Source: Phorcus lineatus
Lineage: Eukaryota > Mollusca > Gastropoda > Trochida > Trochidae
Length of the DNA: 64,000 bases
Direction of reading: 5' to 3'
Assembly (NCBI GenBank): GCA_921293015.1
Contig: OV121091.1
Coordinates: 14,909,755 to 14,973,754 of the forward strand
Part shown: in pieces, positions 35,689-48,723 of the stretch
Numbering within the stretch: the first letter of the stretch is position 1
How the letters are laid out: the number at the start of each line of letters is the position of its first letter
Notes under the pieces: generated by a model
What the model was told of the DNA's origin: nothing
Database searches by the model: none
What the model saw: the letters and a program-made list of their open reading frames with translations, nothing else
Program-made: the position numbers and the translations under genes

Positions 35689-36929
35689 AGGCGCTAGATC
35701 CTGTCGTTATTGATCGTTAGATGATTACAACCCTGCCACAAGGCAACACATTATGTTTGATTTTAGAACCCCCTTGTTCAAACATTTGGATAGCAATGCT
35801 CTTACACAGATCCCAGGACATAATTCAAGATTGAAACCCCATTTAACTTGTCTGGGACCAAATTGGCAAATGAATTGGTAATTCTTTCAAGAACCATAGG
35901 GATGCAGTCTTATTTGAAGAGTGACATGGGGTCAAAATGAAACAGACACCAAGTTTATACAAAATGGTTTTCTCTAATGGTACATTTCCAGAACTGTTCT
36001 TACCATAGACAAATCAGAAATCAAGTTGTCCTCATTGGCTTTAAAAATACTTGTTTTGCGTTTGCCATCCAATCTCTGATAAAACTTTACCTCCTGCCTT
36101 TTCAAAAGGAATCATTTTCAAAATCTGAAAAAGCATATTCATTTAACTAAAATCCACTTATTGTTAATAATCTTACTCATAATAGTCTCCTCAGCATTTT
36201 ATCACGACCCTGAAAGAAACAATCTGACCGGGCCTTTGAGGCCGGTTTCAGTTAACTGATAAACTCTTTTAGACTTGGCGTTATTGGTATGATCACTGAG
36301 ATATTTCAAAACTTTTGTCAGGGTTATCTTCACCCCGTGTGAGGAATACATTGTGGTGTTGATGTACATGTAATAGATTACCAAAACGTTTCAGCGACCA
36401 ATTGCAAGTCACACCGGGCCTCAAAGGCTTCGTAACACTGTTTGAGGGTAAAAGGTAAAAATTACTCTGTAAAATTTAAACTTTTACATTACTGGATATT
36501 ACTTTTAAGCTAGTATTTTCTCTGTTGGAAGAACATAAAGTAATGTAAATATGATTATTTCTTATTAATACGGAGAGTACGAGTACGCATTTTAAGTCAA
36601 TTCGTTGTTATATTTCTGTCTTAGCTATATAGCTTATTATAATATTATTATGACTTCACATAACATTATTTGAGACGTATTGTTAGTTTCAAAAGCTTTT
36701 AGTACATAAATGAGACGAGCGAGCATCGCGAATTTCGTGTCCAGAAACGTTACTCTAACATACAACTATTATTTTCTCTGTTGGAAGAATGTTCTTAGAC
36801 TTATTTGTGAGACTTTTGATTATATATTCGAAGATTTGCTTTTGATTATTATATACCGATAAGTAATTTGAGATTTCCTTTCCAATCAGCCGGATACATT
36901 GTGTACGCTCCTTTGATCTTGCCTTTTCA

Positions 36930-36971
36930 CCGATAGCTCGTTTTTCACGTGATATCTCGCGATGAAAAACG
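36930..36971. repeat. Perfect 10-base hairpin
   Basis: TCGTTTTTCA and TGAAAAACGA form a perfect inverted pair around a short loop that contains CACGTGATATC. It is too short for a miRNA precursor. Function unknown. Confidence 0.4.
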
Positions 36972-37262
36972 AAATTACTTTACACTGTCTGATGAGGTGT
37001 GTTGTTTGTTGATATGAAATTCATCAAGACAGTGTCAAACGACATTTTTATTACTACGCCCCCGTTTGTGTGTTTATGTAAACGGTATATGTTATGTATG
37101 ATAGACAATGAATATTTTCTAGAACTTAAATATTATTGTGACGCCTTGCATGAATTTGAAACTAAAGCACGTAAACTTTTTACTAAACAATTTTCCAAGG
37201 TCATGTTCTTTAATAAATGTTTAAAGGGACATTGGTAACCATGTGTTTGGGGTTGACAGACA

Positions 37263-37511
37263 TATATAAAGACAGCTGTTCCCGTTTGTGGATACACACA
37301 GAGCAGCGACATCTGTATTCTATATCCTTTCCTTGAGAGTACTTTTTGAAGGAAAAATCATAATTCTTTTATGCAATGCTGTGTACTGTTAAATGTAATT
37401 GCGATTTTGTTTTGTTGTAAACTTATACATATACAGATTGTCACATATTTAATATTTTTCCAAATTTACCTAGTAAAAGATAAATGTTTATTTCTGCGAA
37501 TGTTTTCATGA
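37263..37511 (+). other. TATA/E-box followed by a 46-residue ORF
   Basis: TATATAAA lies at 37263-37270 and CAGCTG at 37273-37278. About 100 bases downstream, ATG at 37371 opens a 46-codon frame (stop at 37509) with a hydrophobic start, MQCCVLLNVIAILFCC, resembling a signal peptide or anchor. The remainder is Ile/Leu/Phe-rich and matches no family I know. In A+T-rich DNA such frames arise often by chance; the spacing to a good TATA box is the only reason to list it. Confidence 0.15.
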
Positions 37512-38164
37512 TTAACTGCAAGTTTCTTCTCATTTGAAGAATTCAATTGAAAAGGATTCAAAGTTATGAAAATAATATTCTAAGGTACAAAAATGGCTTT
37601 CACCAAGCAAAACCACACTTTACTTTCGAGAAGCTGAATTTGATATCACAGCAAATACTCAAGGTATCAATATGTTTATAATAACAGCTAAGTTCAGTTT
37701 GGTTGAAAAATACTTTAACATGTATGTACATCAAGATAATGTATATAATGATAAAAGTGCGTATTTGTATAGCGCTGATATCCACTAAAATATTCTTATG
37801 GCGCTCAAGAAGAAATAAATGATAAATACTTGTACAAAAATCGTGTTTAAAGTTTCATCGATAGCAAAACACAGCTGATTACTTTTTGGGGAAAAAAATA
37901 AGAGGTATGCATTATATGATCAACTATGGAAGACGTGAAATACATTAATTCGGATATAGACATAATTTAATCTCAACAGTAAGTATCTGAAGCTTGTTAC
38001 ATTGCAATATGAAGATTTAACTGTCTGACAGGGATGTCCGAAGCATCTCCCAAGTGGACAGTGGCCAATAATTGGTCAGTTGTCCGAGTAGAATGATTTG
38101 TGGCTTGGTAAATTGTTGCTGCCCTTAGAGATAACGAGAAGAAGTAAATCAGGAATCATACATT

Positions 38165-38280
38165 TCCATGACGTCATGGACCGAATTTCTTTCGCTCTCC
38201 GTCTTCTCGCTATTCGTCTTCATTTTCTTGCTTCTGTTCTCTGATTGGCTCGTTAATATATCATTAACCTCTGATTGGCT
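38165..38280. promoter_or_regulatory. CRE palindrome plus twin inverted CCAAT boxes
   Basis: TCCATGACGTCATGGA (38165-38180) is a perfect 16-base palindrome centred on a CRE. CTCTGATTGGCT occurs at 38239-38250 and 38269-38280, exactly 30 bases apart (ATTGG at 38244 and 38274), with an inverted GTTAAT/ATTAAC pair between. Paired NF-Y sites on one helical face with a CRE are typical of animal promoters. The small hydrophobic frame overlapping it is not convincing. Confidence 0.4.
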
Positions 38281-39776
38281 GCCTATACTATACATCTCTG
38301 TGACAGGAGTGCCAACCTATAGTACTAATACGCTACAATTTGAGACTTGATGGTTCAGCAGAAGTCTAGTCTTCAGTGTTGATACAACAATCCCTAGTAA
38401 TAATATTTACTTCACAAAAATGTTTTACGTTCAACATTTGTAAACTAAAAAAGTGAAAGGGTATTCGTTAAACGGAATGGTAATCTACATAAAATCTTTA
38501 ATGCTGATAACAGACTGTCTGTATTTCTATGCACTTTATACTGACTAATATTCAGTTATATTATTGCTATAAATCAGTATTTACAACAAAATTTTCAATA
38601 TTTGGTTACTCCCAAATCGCTGCATTTGAGATGGGTTTTTTCTTGTAAAGTACCTTTTGATTATTCATTGCGGTAAGAAAGTTTAACACAGAAGTTAAAG
38701 AGATATTCCGCTCTAGAGAATTGCTTGGCAACGCCGAAAAAGGTGAAACTCCTGATCGAGCAGCTCTTGCAATACAACATCCCAAGATTTGTAAGGACAT
38801 ATATGAAACGACAATAAATATTTTCCAATAGCAAGATAATGTTATTTTAACAAAGCAGCAAATTTGAAACGAACGTACTATCATCGGTTAATCTTTGAGG
38901 ATCCATCTTTCACTTCAAATGATTAAAAGTGTTCACACAATAATGGCCGCTAATGGTTTCTGCTAAATGTTTTTTTCTTTTCTTTACGACTATGGATGAA
39001 CTGGTCGAGTAATGCGATGTTAGAATCTCTGGATATAACACATTTGGAATCACTTAATGTTTATTTGGAAACATATGAGAAATATAACGTGCCAATGTGT
39101 TTTAAATCCGCTATATTTTAGCCAGCTTCATAAGCCAAGCTGGACCATTCTCTCAATTGCTCTTTCCACATAAAATACCCATGTTCTGCTTAAAATGACA
39201 ACAACAATAACTGTTCGTGTCTGAAACGTCTTCGAAGTTTTCATGAATGGCAAGACCTATGCGTTTGCATGTACACATGTCATTTATTAAAACCGAACTA
39301 ATGTTTTTGCAGAGTAGCCTCCCTTATAGTATGTTTAAAAAGAATATTGATTTGAAATATGCTTTTTCCGAAGTTCAACGTAACAACGGATTGCAAAAAA
39401 AACAACTGTAGTGTGTTTTTTTCAAGAAATAATTTTACAAGTAGTGCTCAATATGGAATAATGCGTAGTAATGTTTTTTTAACATGATGTAACGTCACAT
39501 TGATTAAGCGACGGAAACAAAAGGTGGACGAGTACGAAGAAATCAATTATTATGACCTCTAAGACATGTCAGATAAACCATCTACAGTCATTGATTACTA
39601 AGGAAGGACTGAAAGCAAAATAAGCATAAAGTTCTCTTCAAGAAATTATATCGATTTGATGATATACAGTACATGTATGTCACGGTGCAGCAAAATGAAC
39701 CACGTTAAGATTTGTCTACTTTACAGGTGCAATTACCTTGAACACATTCTATGAATATTTTAGAGGTATTTCTTTT

Positions 39777-39888
39777 TAAATCAAAACTGATCAATTCATT
39801 TCGTTTAAAATTTCGTAATGTTGTTAATTTTTAAAATCCAAACTGATCAATGCATTTCGTTTAAAATTTCGTAAGTTTGATAATTGTT
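39777..39888. repeat. 56-bp direct tandem duplication
   Basis: AACTGATCAA, CATTTCGTTTAAAATTTCG and TAA recur 56 bases apart, with one substitution in the core. Recent local duplication; no gene. Confidence 0.75.
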
Positions 39889-40204
39889 AACATTTAACCA
39901 CATACTTGATACAGAACAAGTGAATTAACGTATCGCAGTATCAGTAGAATTTAGGTATTTTGTATCCAAAAATCTCATTGTTCATTAGAAACAAAAGAGT
40001 CAGTGCCATGGATTGTGTCAACCGAACCGATGGTGCCAGAAACCTAACAATGCATTGATTGCCATTTGTTCAATATCGCTTTACACTTCCTTATGATTAT
40101 TACATGTGACCTGATAAGATTGTTCTTGAACACCATCATGAATCGTTTTTTTTTTAAATGGTTTTATTTTCCAGGTATCCATTTTAAAGTTAATGGGCGG
40201 AAGG

Positions 40205-40640
40205 TTAAAGAGACATTAAAACCTGAAAATGTTTGTGAAAGCTAAATTCGCTGTTTGTTGACATATTCATAAAAACTTTTCAAAGCAGTAAGCTAAAACA
40301 ATAATGATAATAATAATGATAATGATGAGTATATTTATTCGTTTTTGATGAATAACTACGTTTACTCCTCCTAAGAAAGTTTTTCTTAGACAAATAGAAT
40401 ATTTGTTACATATTATAACAAGCGAAATTTTCATGCGGCCATTTTAGTGTGAACACCTTAAAATCAATCGAGGTAGGAAACTTCATTTATGTAGCTTAGC
40501 GTAACTGGATAAGTCTGTTTTAGAATTCCCTCTATCTATTTAAAAGGTAATGTTTCAGCTGGTACGTGTAACTTCTGTTTTCCCTCTTTGAGATTCCTAT
40601 GTTGCCCTGCGAAAACTTGTTTAAGTGCCTATAAATCCAC
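40205..40640. repeat. Dispersed repeat R, copy 2
   Basis: It starts TTAAAGAGACATTAAAACC and contains ATGCGGCCATTTTAGTGTG, an AATCAATCGAGG step and TAGCTTAGCGTAACTG. Related to 19915-20345 and 47136-47430. A small AATGAT/AATAAT microsatellite (about 40300-40330) sits inside. Confidence 0.45.
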
Positions 40641-42894
40641 CTTGTTCTCCATCATGTAACACCTATTTAACAGGAAAGACAAGAGGAAAAGGTCTTTGCC
40701 AATACAATGTCTTCCTCTCATCATTTTTGTCATCTCTTTAAAACAACCTGTTCACAATATATGGATTTGTCATCAACCTACCATTTATTCCTTTGCCATC
40801 GATTGTGAAGGTGTTTAAATGTCGATATTCTGTCTTCCTCTTGTCACGGTTTCCAAGACGTATTGTTCACATTTAGCTATGACGTATTTAGGGACGATGT
40901 CAGCTTTTATAGTTCCGAAGCAGAGGTGATGAATTATATATTTCTTGTCTTTTTGTTTCCTTTACATGTTTTACGTTTTTCTGAATTGGAATTGGATTGC
41001 ACTTATGATGTAGTCATACCACTTGAGAGTTATATGGAGAGTTGTGACTCTCATGTTATTTTCTTATTTTAACACTCAGAAACATATTAGCTCTAGCTCG
41101 ACTATTTCTGGGATGAATAAGCCACTGTTTGAAAAATATGTGTGATTTTGCTATGTGCATTTGGTGATTTAAATAGCCAAAGTTTTGTTGAAAATTGAAC
41201 ATTTGTATAATTCTTCAAAGATGTCCATAAGCAGGGACTATTGAACGAACTAAATCGTAACAATCAGTCTTTTATATAGCTTATCAAATCATTTCGTTTT
41301 ATTGTTTATTTGTTTGATACCCACGGCTTACGGTAATTGTTGAAGACATACACTGTTGTGTACAGTTGTTGCCAATGACAACAAGATAAACTTAAATAGA
41401 AAGCAATATCCTTTATATCTTTTGAATTTCTTAAATTTCTATCCAGTCAAAAGAAGCATTTAGTGCACAACGGATCTTTAAAAAAGCAGGTTGAAAAGAT
41501 GTATTTTGAATGCTGAAAACTACTTAAATGAAATGTGTTTGCTATACACTATTATTCGATTGAAGTTCCGACGATAAGAATGAGGCTCGTATGTATCTGA
41601 AATACCATATTGTATCTCAAAGACAGTCTTACAAATTAAAACCTTCATCCCTTCAAGTTTTGTCAATAAAGAAGTTTCTGACTATTTATCTATGTCGCTT
41701 TTTTCAAAATCATATAATCTTAATCAACATTAGCAAAACGATGATATTGGTTGGTTGTATCTCTATCGTCATGTCTTATTCACAAGGACATCGGTCAATG
41801 TGTCCTTTTGAAATCGATGATTCATTGTTGATCACATTTCAAATTAGTTGACATTTAGAACAGACATTATATAAATCTCTGTAGTATTTCGCACAGTCTT
41901 TAAATAGTTGTCATTACAATTTCCAAAACAGGGAGACATGTCTATATTGGAAAACGAATTAAGATTTATTTTAGGGATCCCGTCGATTCTCCGGATAAAA
42001 TTTAAAATTGATTTGATAAAGTCAAATATTACTGTAAGCACTGTTATTTCTCAGGTTGCACTCATTCAATGTTAGTGATTCCGTATTTAGACAGTACTTT
42101 CAAAAAGTGGTCATAAAAATATATTTTCTTTTCAAAAAGTACGAAACAGAAATGTTTTATTCTTCGGACTAGCAAGTATCAAAGTCCAGGTTTATTTCTA
42201 CAATAATTAAATGGACACTTCACTATATTAAATGAAATGCCAGTATCGGTATCTTATACCTTATTCTCCATATGTGTTTTTTGTCTTTGTTTTCACAATA
42301 AGTAAAATACATTCTTTTTTAAGACACAGTTACAAATGTTAACAGAAATTGCTCTTTGGGGTATTTGCCAAGTTCTAATTCAGTATATACACGAACTTAC
42401 GTTACTTTAAGTCTGCATCGTCCGAATATCGTAACTAACTGTAATGCAAAGACGTATAAACCCGTACACACTAATTGGACAATAGCGAGGTATATGATGA
42501 CATTGGTTGATATTTATATTACCTTTAAGAAAGGAATACATACCCAAGCGTGTATTTGCGCACAGTAGTCTTAGCATAAAAGCAACCCTTGTGTCAACAT
42601 TTAAATTTCACTAAGGCTACGTGAGTTAAATTCAACTTTCAATTTATTAAGTACCCAAGGGATGTACATGTAAGGCGAACCCACACACATTGACATAAAA
42701 ATATGTCAGTGTTTGTCAGTTTAATTTTGTAATATGATATTGCAAAGCCCTTTGAGTACGGGAACAGTTACTATTGTACCGCTCTCAAAGAATTTCTAAT
42801 CCGATGCAAAATATGCTTACATATTTCGGCAATGTTACATTCAAGAACATGATTGAGTACGACTAATTTAGTATATACCACTCATCGTTTGAGA
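40641..42894. other. Non-coding interval, nothing clear
   Basis: No domain is recognisable in frames 40863-41072, 41591-41851, 41844-42041 or 42356-42568. No array or transposon is identified. Confidence 0.45.
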
Positions 42895-43960
42895 TGAATT
42901 TTCAGTCAATACGAATTTGAATTATCCAGTCAATTAACATAAGATACAAACCAGTCAATATACCAATGGTTTTAATTTAAAATGGTTATAAAAAGATATT
43001 CCAGTCAATTAACGAGTTAATCTTTTAGTCTGACGTAGAAAAATGAGTCAGTTCGAATTGAATAACAAGTTAGACAGAGATCAAATATCAAGTCATTTAG
43101 AGATGGAATATCAAATTAGTCAGAGGTTAAATGTCGAGTTAGTTAGTCAAATATCAAGTTAATCAGGGATTGAATAACAAGTCAGGGGAATATCAAGTCA
43201 GATATTAAATGACACGCCAGTAAGAGATGTAAAAGCAGATTAATCAGATTCAATATCACTTCATTTATAATAGAGAAGAAATATAAAGTAATTTTGAGAT
43301 TAGATATCAAAACTGTAAGAGATTGAATATACAGTCGTATTGAGAAAGAAGATAAAGTCACTAAGAGAGTGAATATCAGGTCATATCGTGATTGATTAAT
43401 CAGTTATATGAGATCGAATATCAAATCTTCATGAGATCGAATATCAAATCTTAAAGGGATTGAATGTCAAGTCAAACAGAGATTAGATATACATTCAATT
43501 ATAGATTGAGTATATAATTCATCAAAGGTTGAATGTACATAAGATCAAAAGTTTAATATACATTTAAGCCAATAATCAATATACAGTTGGTAAAATCATT
43601 ATAATTATACACATATGATCAGTTATTTTATATACAATTAATCGAACATTTGTTTGTATTTATTTAAAAAAAACAATGTACGTTTAATCAGAGAAATATA
43701 ATACATAAATCGTGTATTTAGTATACATCAGATCGAAAATTGAATATAGATTATATAAACAAAGTTATTTACAGTTAATCGAATATCAAAATTTACTTTT
43801 ATTCAGATATTCAACAAAAATATCAAATATTGAATATTCATAAACATTAGATTTATCATAAATTCAATCAAAGATCAAATTGAATTACATATTGTATATG
43901 TTTTTAATTAGAGATTTTTATACATCCAATTTAGAAATTTGATAAATTCGATTTGAATCG
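42895..43960. repeat. Strongly decayed tandem satellite, unit about 25 bp
   Basis: The words GATTGAATATCAAGTCA, GTCAATTAAC, GAATATCAAATC and AGTCAGAGGTTAAATG recur over about 1 kb with loose spacing near 20-30 bases, mostly on the same strand. Best preserved between about 43060 and 43480. Individual units are heavily mutated, so this is an old, no longer homogenised array. No coding frame. Confidence 0.6.
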
Positions 43961-46668
43961 AAGAATAAAGGTGCCTACAAAACTTAGAAAAGTCCCTTGA
44001 TTGATTTTCAAAATTAAAAGTTTTCTTCTAAATAAGTAATGGCCTAAGGTAGAATGAACGTCTTAAATATTTATCCATATGCCTTGCAGCAAGACATACC
44101 AATGTATCTTACACTAAGTTTTTATCTTAAACTTCAATAGCTTTAAGCACTTTTTGGCTTAACCAAGCAAATTTATTTGCAAAAGGCCTCGCTATCTTCA
44201 GTCATGTTATTTCAGCTTTGCTATTCATCGCCTTTAGCAATCCGAGATTTTGAAGTCCATCTTTGTACTTGCTTCTTCATCTTTGCAATTAGAACTTGAC
44301 TTAAGTTAATCGGTCCAAGTCTCGTGATTTATCCCAGTCTTGAGGGGGTATTAAAACCTATTTACTGGAAATGGAATAAGAATCGGATTAAAGTTGATAT
44401 CTGAATAAGGAGAAAGACCCACGGGCTTGCTATGCTGAAAAATAGTACCATCAATTTAAGGCAATGTCTGAATACATGTACTGTCATATTAAAAAAGTTG
44501 ATGTACAGAATTGTAAAAAACGACGTTTATTTCCTTGATATATTAGAGAGCTATTATAAGGAATGCACTGTATCGTTTCGGTTTTTAACTATATATATAC
44601 ATTTTTTCATATTCTAGCTTAGCAAAACCATTGCATCAAATTTGCCATCAAATGTTCCTTGAAAATGTTTGCATATAAATAAAATCCTTTTCTATTATTA
44701 TATAATCCGAATTCTAGCCCCTGTACTTTCAATCTATAAACATAGAACATTTGGAAGCATGGTTACAAAAGTGCGATCCTATTTCGCATGAAGCCCTCAA
44801 TCACACAGAATGCTTGGCACCAAATACCTGAAAACCTGGCAATCAATATATATGTAAGTTTTCACAGAATTCTCTTATTAGAAAGTGTTAGTAGTTTATC
44901 TATATTATGCTTCTATATCAGTTTAACACACCAAATCAATAACACTTTCTGAGGGCAACTGTAAATTTAGAATAATATATAACGCGGAAGATCTTATCAA
45001 TAATATACGCCGATATGTGATATCAATGACGGTTATAGAAGTCATTGGAGACGGTCCTGACCTTTAAATACATAAATTATTCACTCAATCCCCTGCTGAC
45101 TTTAATATTGTTTCTCGGTTATTTCAAACAAGGAAGTTATGGGTAAGGAGATGCCATGCTGTTGCAGTCGCTTTCTCTATGCCTGTAACAAATCTTTTGC
45201 TCTCAGTCAATAAGTGAATAAAACGAATTGCTAGAACACTATCCTTCGATTTATTACCTTTCAGGATTGTACGCAACACTGAGTGGAGTTCGAATGAGGT
45301 GCCGATTTCTTTGATTTTGCTATTACAGAAGCATTCAAGTCACTTTTATTTACAGAAAACAATACATGTCAGGTTTAAGTAATTCGACAATCAGATTGAA
45401 TTTTTTGGCTCTTTTTGATACAAAATGGTATATTTATTCACGTTTATCGTTGCCAGCATATAAAAGTTATGCAGCCGTATGTATGCTCAGAACAGGATAT
45501 TTATAGACTACTTTATCAAGTAAACTTTATCAATGCTAACAAAAACATTGGCACCATTCTACGTTATGTTCAAAAGCAGCATTTTAAGTCTTAAAGAATA
45601 AGTTTTCTTTAATATTCCACAGTTCAAAGATTTTGGTTCCTTGATAAAACTCTTTCATCCATTCATTCATGGCTTTGGATGGTAAAGACGAACCGGAAGT
45701 CTGAGAGAGCTGTATTATGGTAGTGTTTTTGAGTTACAATTACAAACACATTAAAGCCCATCCTCGACTATTTGCAATAATTTCAAGTTAACAGCCGTTA
45801 TATATTTCATTTAAGTCATTAGCATTGCAATCATGTTCAAATCGGGCGAAAGTTTCAAGCAATTTCCAATTCTCATTTCGTTTCCGCTTTGCTAAAAGTC
45901 TGGACATGATCAATTAGGATTAATGGAGAAATGAAACGAACTGTGAATTATATTTTTATTGATGCTTTTAATCGTCCTTAGCTATCCAATGCAGTGAAAA
46001 ATAATACGTGATTTCTTGCAGACGTAATGAACAATTTTCTTTGTTAAACATGTTTAGAATTCAAATCCTTTCCTTTAACCTTTGACATGTCCTCCTGCTC
46101 GTAAATACTCCGTCGTTAAATCATGATTAAAAGGTTTATGTATATGTAAATGTTTCATTCTCACTTCTCATTTTCAACGAAGAAATGAAAGATAAACGTC
46201 AAATTACAGTTTGACATTAATCGCTAAATATCGTCTCGCTAAAGCGACAATACTTTCTTGTCCCTTTGTCTCTGTCACCATAGCAACCGAGAACCAAACA
46301 CTTTTCTAACAAATATCTAAGACGATATAAACAGGTAGAGTGCCTTGTTACATCGTTTTAACTAGGAACTAAAATTGTCTGTTTCATAACACGACCTGAG
46401 CGGGAACATGTTGCTTCCTTCCAGGGGATGAGATCAAGGATGTGGATAATCATAACTATTTAACAATAATAATGGCAATCATTTCCTATCGAAATTGACA
46501 CCACGAAGGAGTTTGCTGCAAACGCTTTACACATTATTACTCTGATGTAGGGACGACCATCGTCCCGTTTTCATTTTAAACTTTCAACACGCTAGTGTAC
46601 GAATCCAGCTTTAAAGGAGCAGTAGTACGTTTCTCTAGGTCAACAAAATGACCTCCATTCTCTCCCCA
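43961..46668. other. Non-coding interval, nothing clear
   Basis: A+T-rich; no gene or repeat can be supported. The 61-residue frame at 44432-44617 is unrecognised. Confidence 0.5.
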
Positions 46669-47057
46669 CAGAGGTAGCTCCGACATACATTCCAATACCA
46701 TCTATGTCTTAATACGAAGGTTTCTTCATATGTAGAACGCTGATTGGATGCAATCAAAGTTAGTTGTGCAATCAGCGACACTGTTTCAAAAGTTATCATT
46801 CAAATCGCTTCCGTTATTTCCGGAAGCTTTACAACTTTATTCGAATATGCACCTTACACTTTGCGTATTCTTTACAGAACACAAACGCTTCATTTTGCGA
46901 CTGCATCATTGCATAGGCCTGTGTGAAAACAAATACTTTATTCATGCTTTCAGTGTTTTCATTGGCTGAAATATTGCCAGGTAGTTTAAATTGAAGCCCG
47001 AGAAACCTTCGTATTAACACAGAGGTTTTATAGGAAATTATAACGGAGCTACCTCTG
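46669..47057. mobile_element. MITE-like element with about 57-bp terminal inverted repeats
   Basis: The left end (46669-46726) begins CAGAGGTAGCTCCG and runs to TTAATACGAAGGTTTCT. The right end (47001-47057) is its inverse with scattered changes. The 389-base element has no transposase. Inside, GCTGATTG and CAATCAGC form a small stem. Half of the same element is at 18096-18250. I saw no clear target-site duplication, so the superfamily is not assigned. Frames at 46744-47104 are shadows. Confidence 0.75.
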
Positions 47058-47135
47058 TTGGGATTGAATGAATTAGAATTGAAAATAAATGTTTCCAATT
47101 GCATGACAATGCCTCTTAATCAAAAGAGGCAGTTT

Positions 47136-47430
47136 TAAAGGAACATACCATTATCGGTTAAGCCAAGTAAGTCCTTTACCCTACCTAATTTGTAGTCCTG
47201 GATTAAGGTTTCACGTATCAACAAACAGCTTGCAGCCATTTTAAGGTGAACATTGTTTAATCATTCGTGTAAGAGATATTGAATTGGGTAGCGAAACCGA
47301 ACATTGTGCTTACGTTTCATAATTTCTCGAACTGATAAAAAAAAGATTGCCTTGCATTCGTTAAAATTTGTTTTTCTTTTTGTGAGATCCTGTTTTTGTC
47401 TCTTAGAAAACGTGCCTTAGGGCCTTTAAT
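47136..47430. repeat. Dispersed repeat R, copy 3
   Basis: It opens TTTTAAAGGAACATACC and holds GCAGCCATTTTAAGGTG, TTTAATCATTCGTG and CGAACATTGTGCTTACG. It starts 78 bases after the MITE at 46669-47057, so the two may be nested. Non-coding. Confidence 0.45.
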
Positions 47431-48723
47431 AAATTTACTGCTGATAATACCTGTGTCAGTAGTCTTTTTTAAATGGTTTACCATTGCTCAAATTCGGCGA
47501 AGAAGCAAGCTTCCTCATCTTTCTAGGTGAATGCTGAGGTGACCCTTAACAAAATATTTATTTACAATTTTATCATCGTGTAATATGCATGTTCTCCTGT
47601 GGTATTTTTTCCTCAACTATATCATAACCAAAACAGAAAAACAGACACACAAAAAATGATGAAATAATGGGCTCTTAACTCTTTAATAAGACATTTCAAA
47701 CATATGTTTTATTCAAAAGGTCAGATCTCTATCATTGTTATTTTCATCAATTTATATTTTTCAATGATTCGCAGAAAAATCGAATTTCAGGGAGAAAAAA
47801 ACAATAAATACGATTGATAACTTTACATCTTAAACACCACCTGTTGTGCTTTTCTTTTCAATAGAAATAAAATATTTCTGAGTAATGTAATATAAACTAG
47901 GTATTAATGTAATGTTTCAAAAATGCATAAGATAAGTTGATGAAATCATGATATAAAACAACGATTTTAAACTAAGATATTTCGTTACTTTTCTATTACC
48001 GTTAGGCGTGTATTGTCTTTTCAGCTTCATGGATTAATTTCTTTCTCTGAACAATTCTTTGAATAAGAATAAATAAGAAGTAATAAATCGAATTACAGGA
48101 TCTTGTTCTGCACATACAGTACAGTACAGCTGAACGAGTCGTAATTTAATATATTTTAAAAAGAAAGAATAAAGCGATTCATTCGCTTTATAGGAATTGC
48201 TTCAAATCAAAATTCACAACACTGCCTTTGTCCTGACAAAAATCCAGCTCATAAACTCCCAAGACAAAGACATCAAAATAGTGAAAAGAAAATCAGTTTT
48301 ATAACCTTGAAAAAAAAAAGAAAAACCATCGTCACAACATGAGACCAATAATAAATTGTAGATAAAACTACCGCTTTGATAAACAACACCATCCGAGCAA
48401 AGGCTAGAAGGTTGAATTCGAGACGTTCACGCCACATTTTAATGCCAGCATCTTTATCTAAAATAGATCGTTAATCTTCCGTTTCTTCTGCTTTCTCGAT
48501 CAAACTTGCTTCTTGTTAGCTACCTAAGCTGGAGTGGTTCGTGGTAGATATCTTAACTGGGTGCTGTGGCACGAACAGGTGAAATGTCTTACCTTCCGAC
48601 AAGAAACCTCGCTGCCAAATATACCCAATGCACGTACATAGGCTATACGATTCCCGCTTGGACCAGACACAGTGTTTGTGTTTTATTAACGCTGGGTTGG
48701 AAGATAGGACTTGAAGTATTTGG
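47431..48723. other. Non-coding interval, nothing clear
   Basis: No supportable gene. A minus-strand frame (48516-48845) reaches into the duplicated segment downstream, but it has no recognisable domain and the two copies differ at amino-acid-changing positions. Confidence 0.4.

Noticed and set aside
38168-38350. 60-residue hydrophobic frame MTSWTEFLSLSVF
   Set aside because: It overlaps the CRE and both CCAAT boxes, and repeats SDWL only because the CCAAT block is duplicated.
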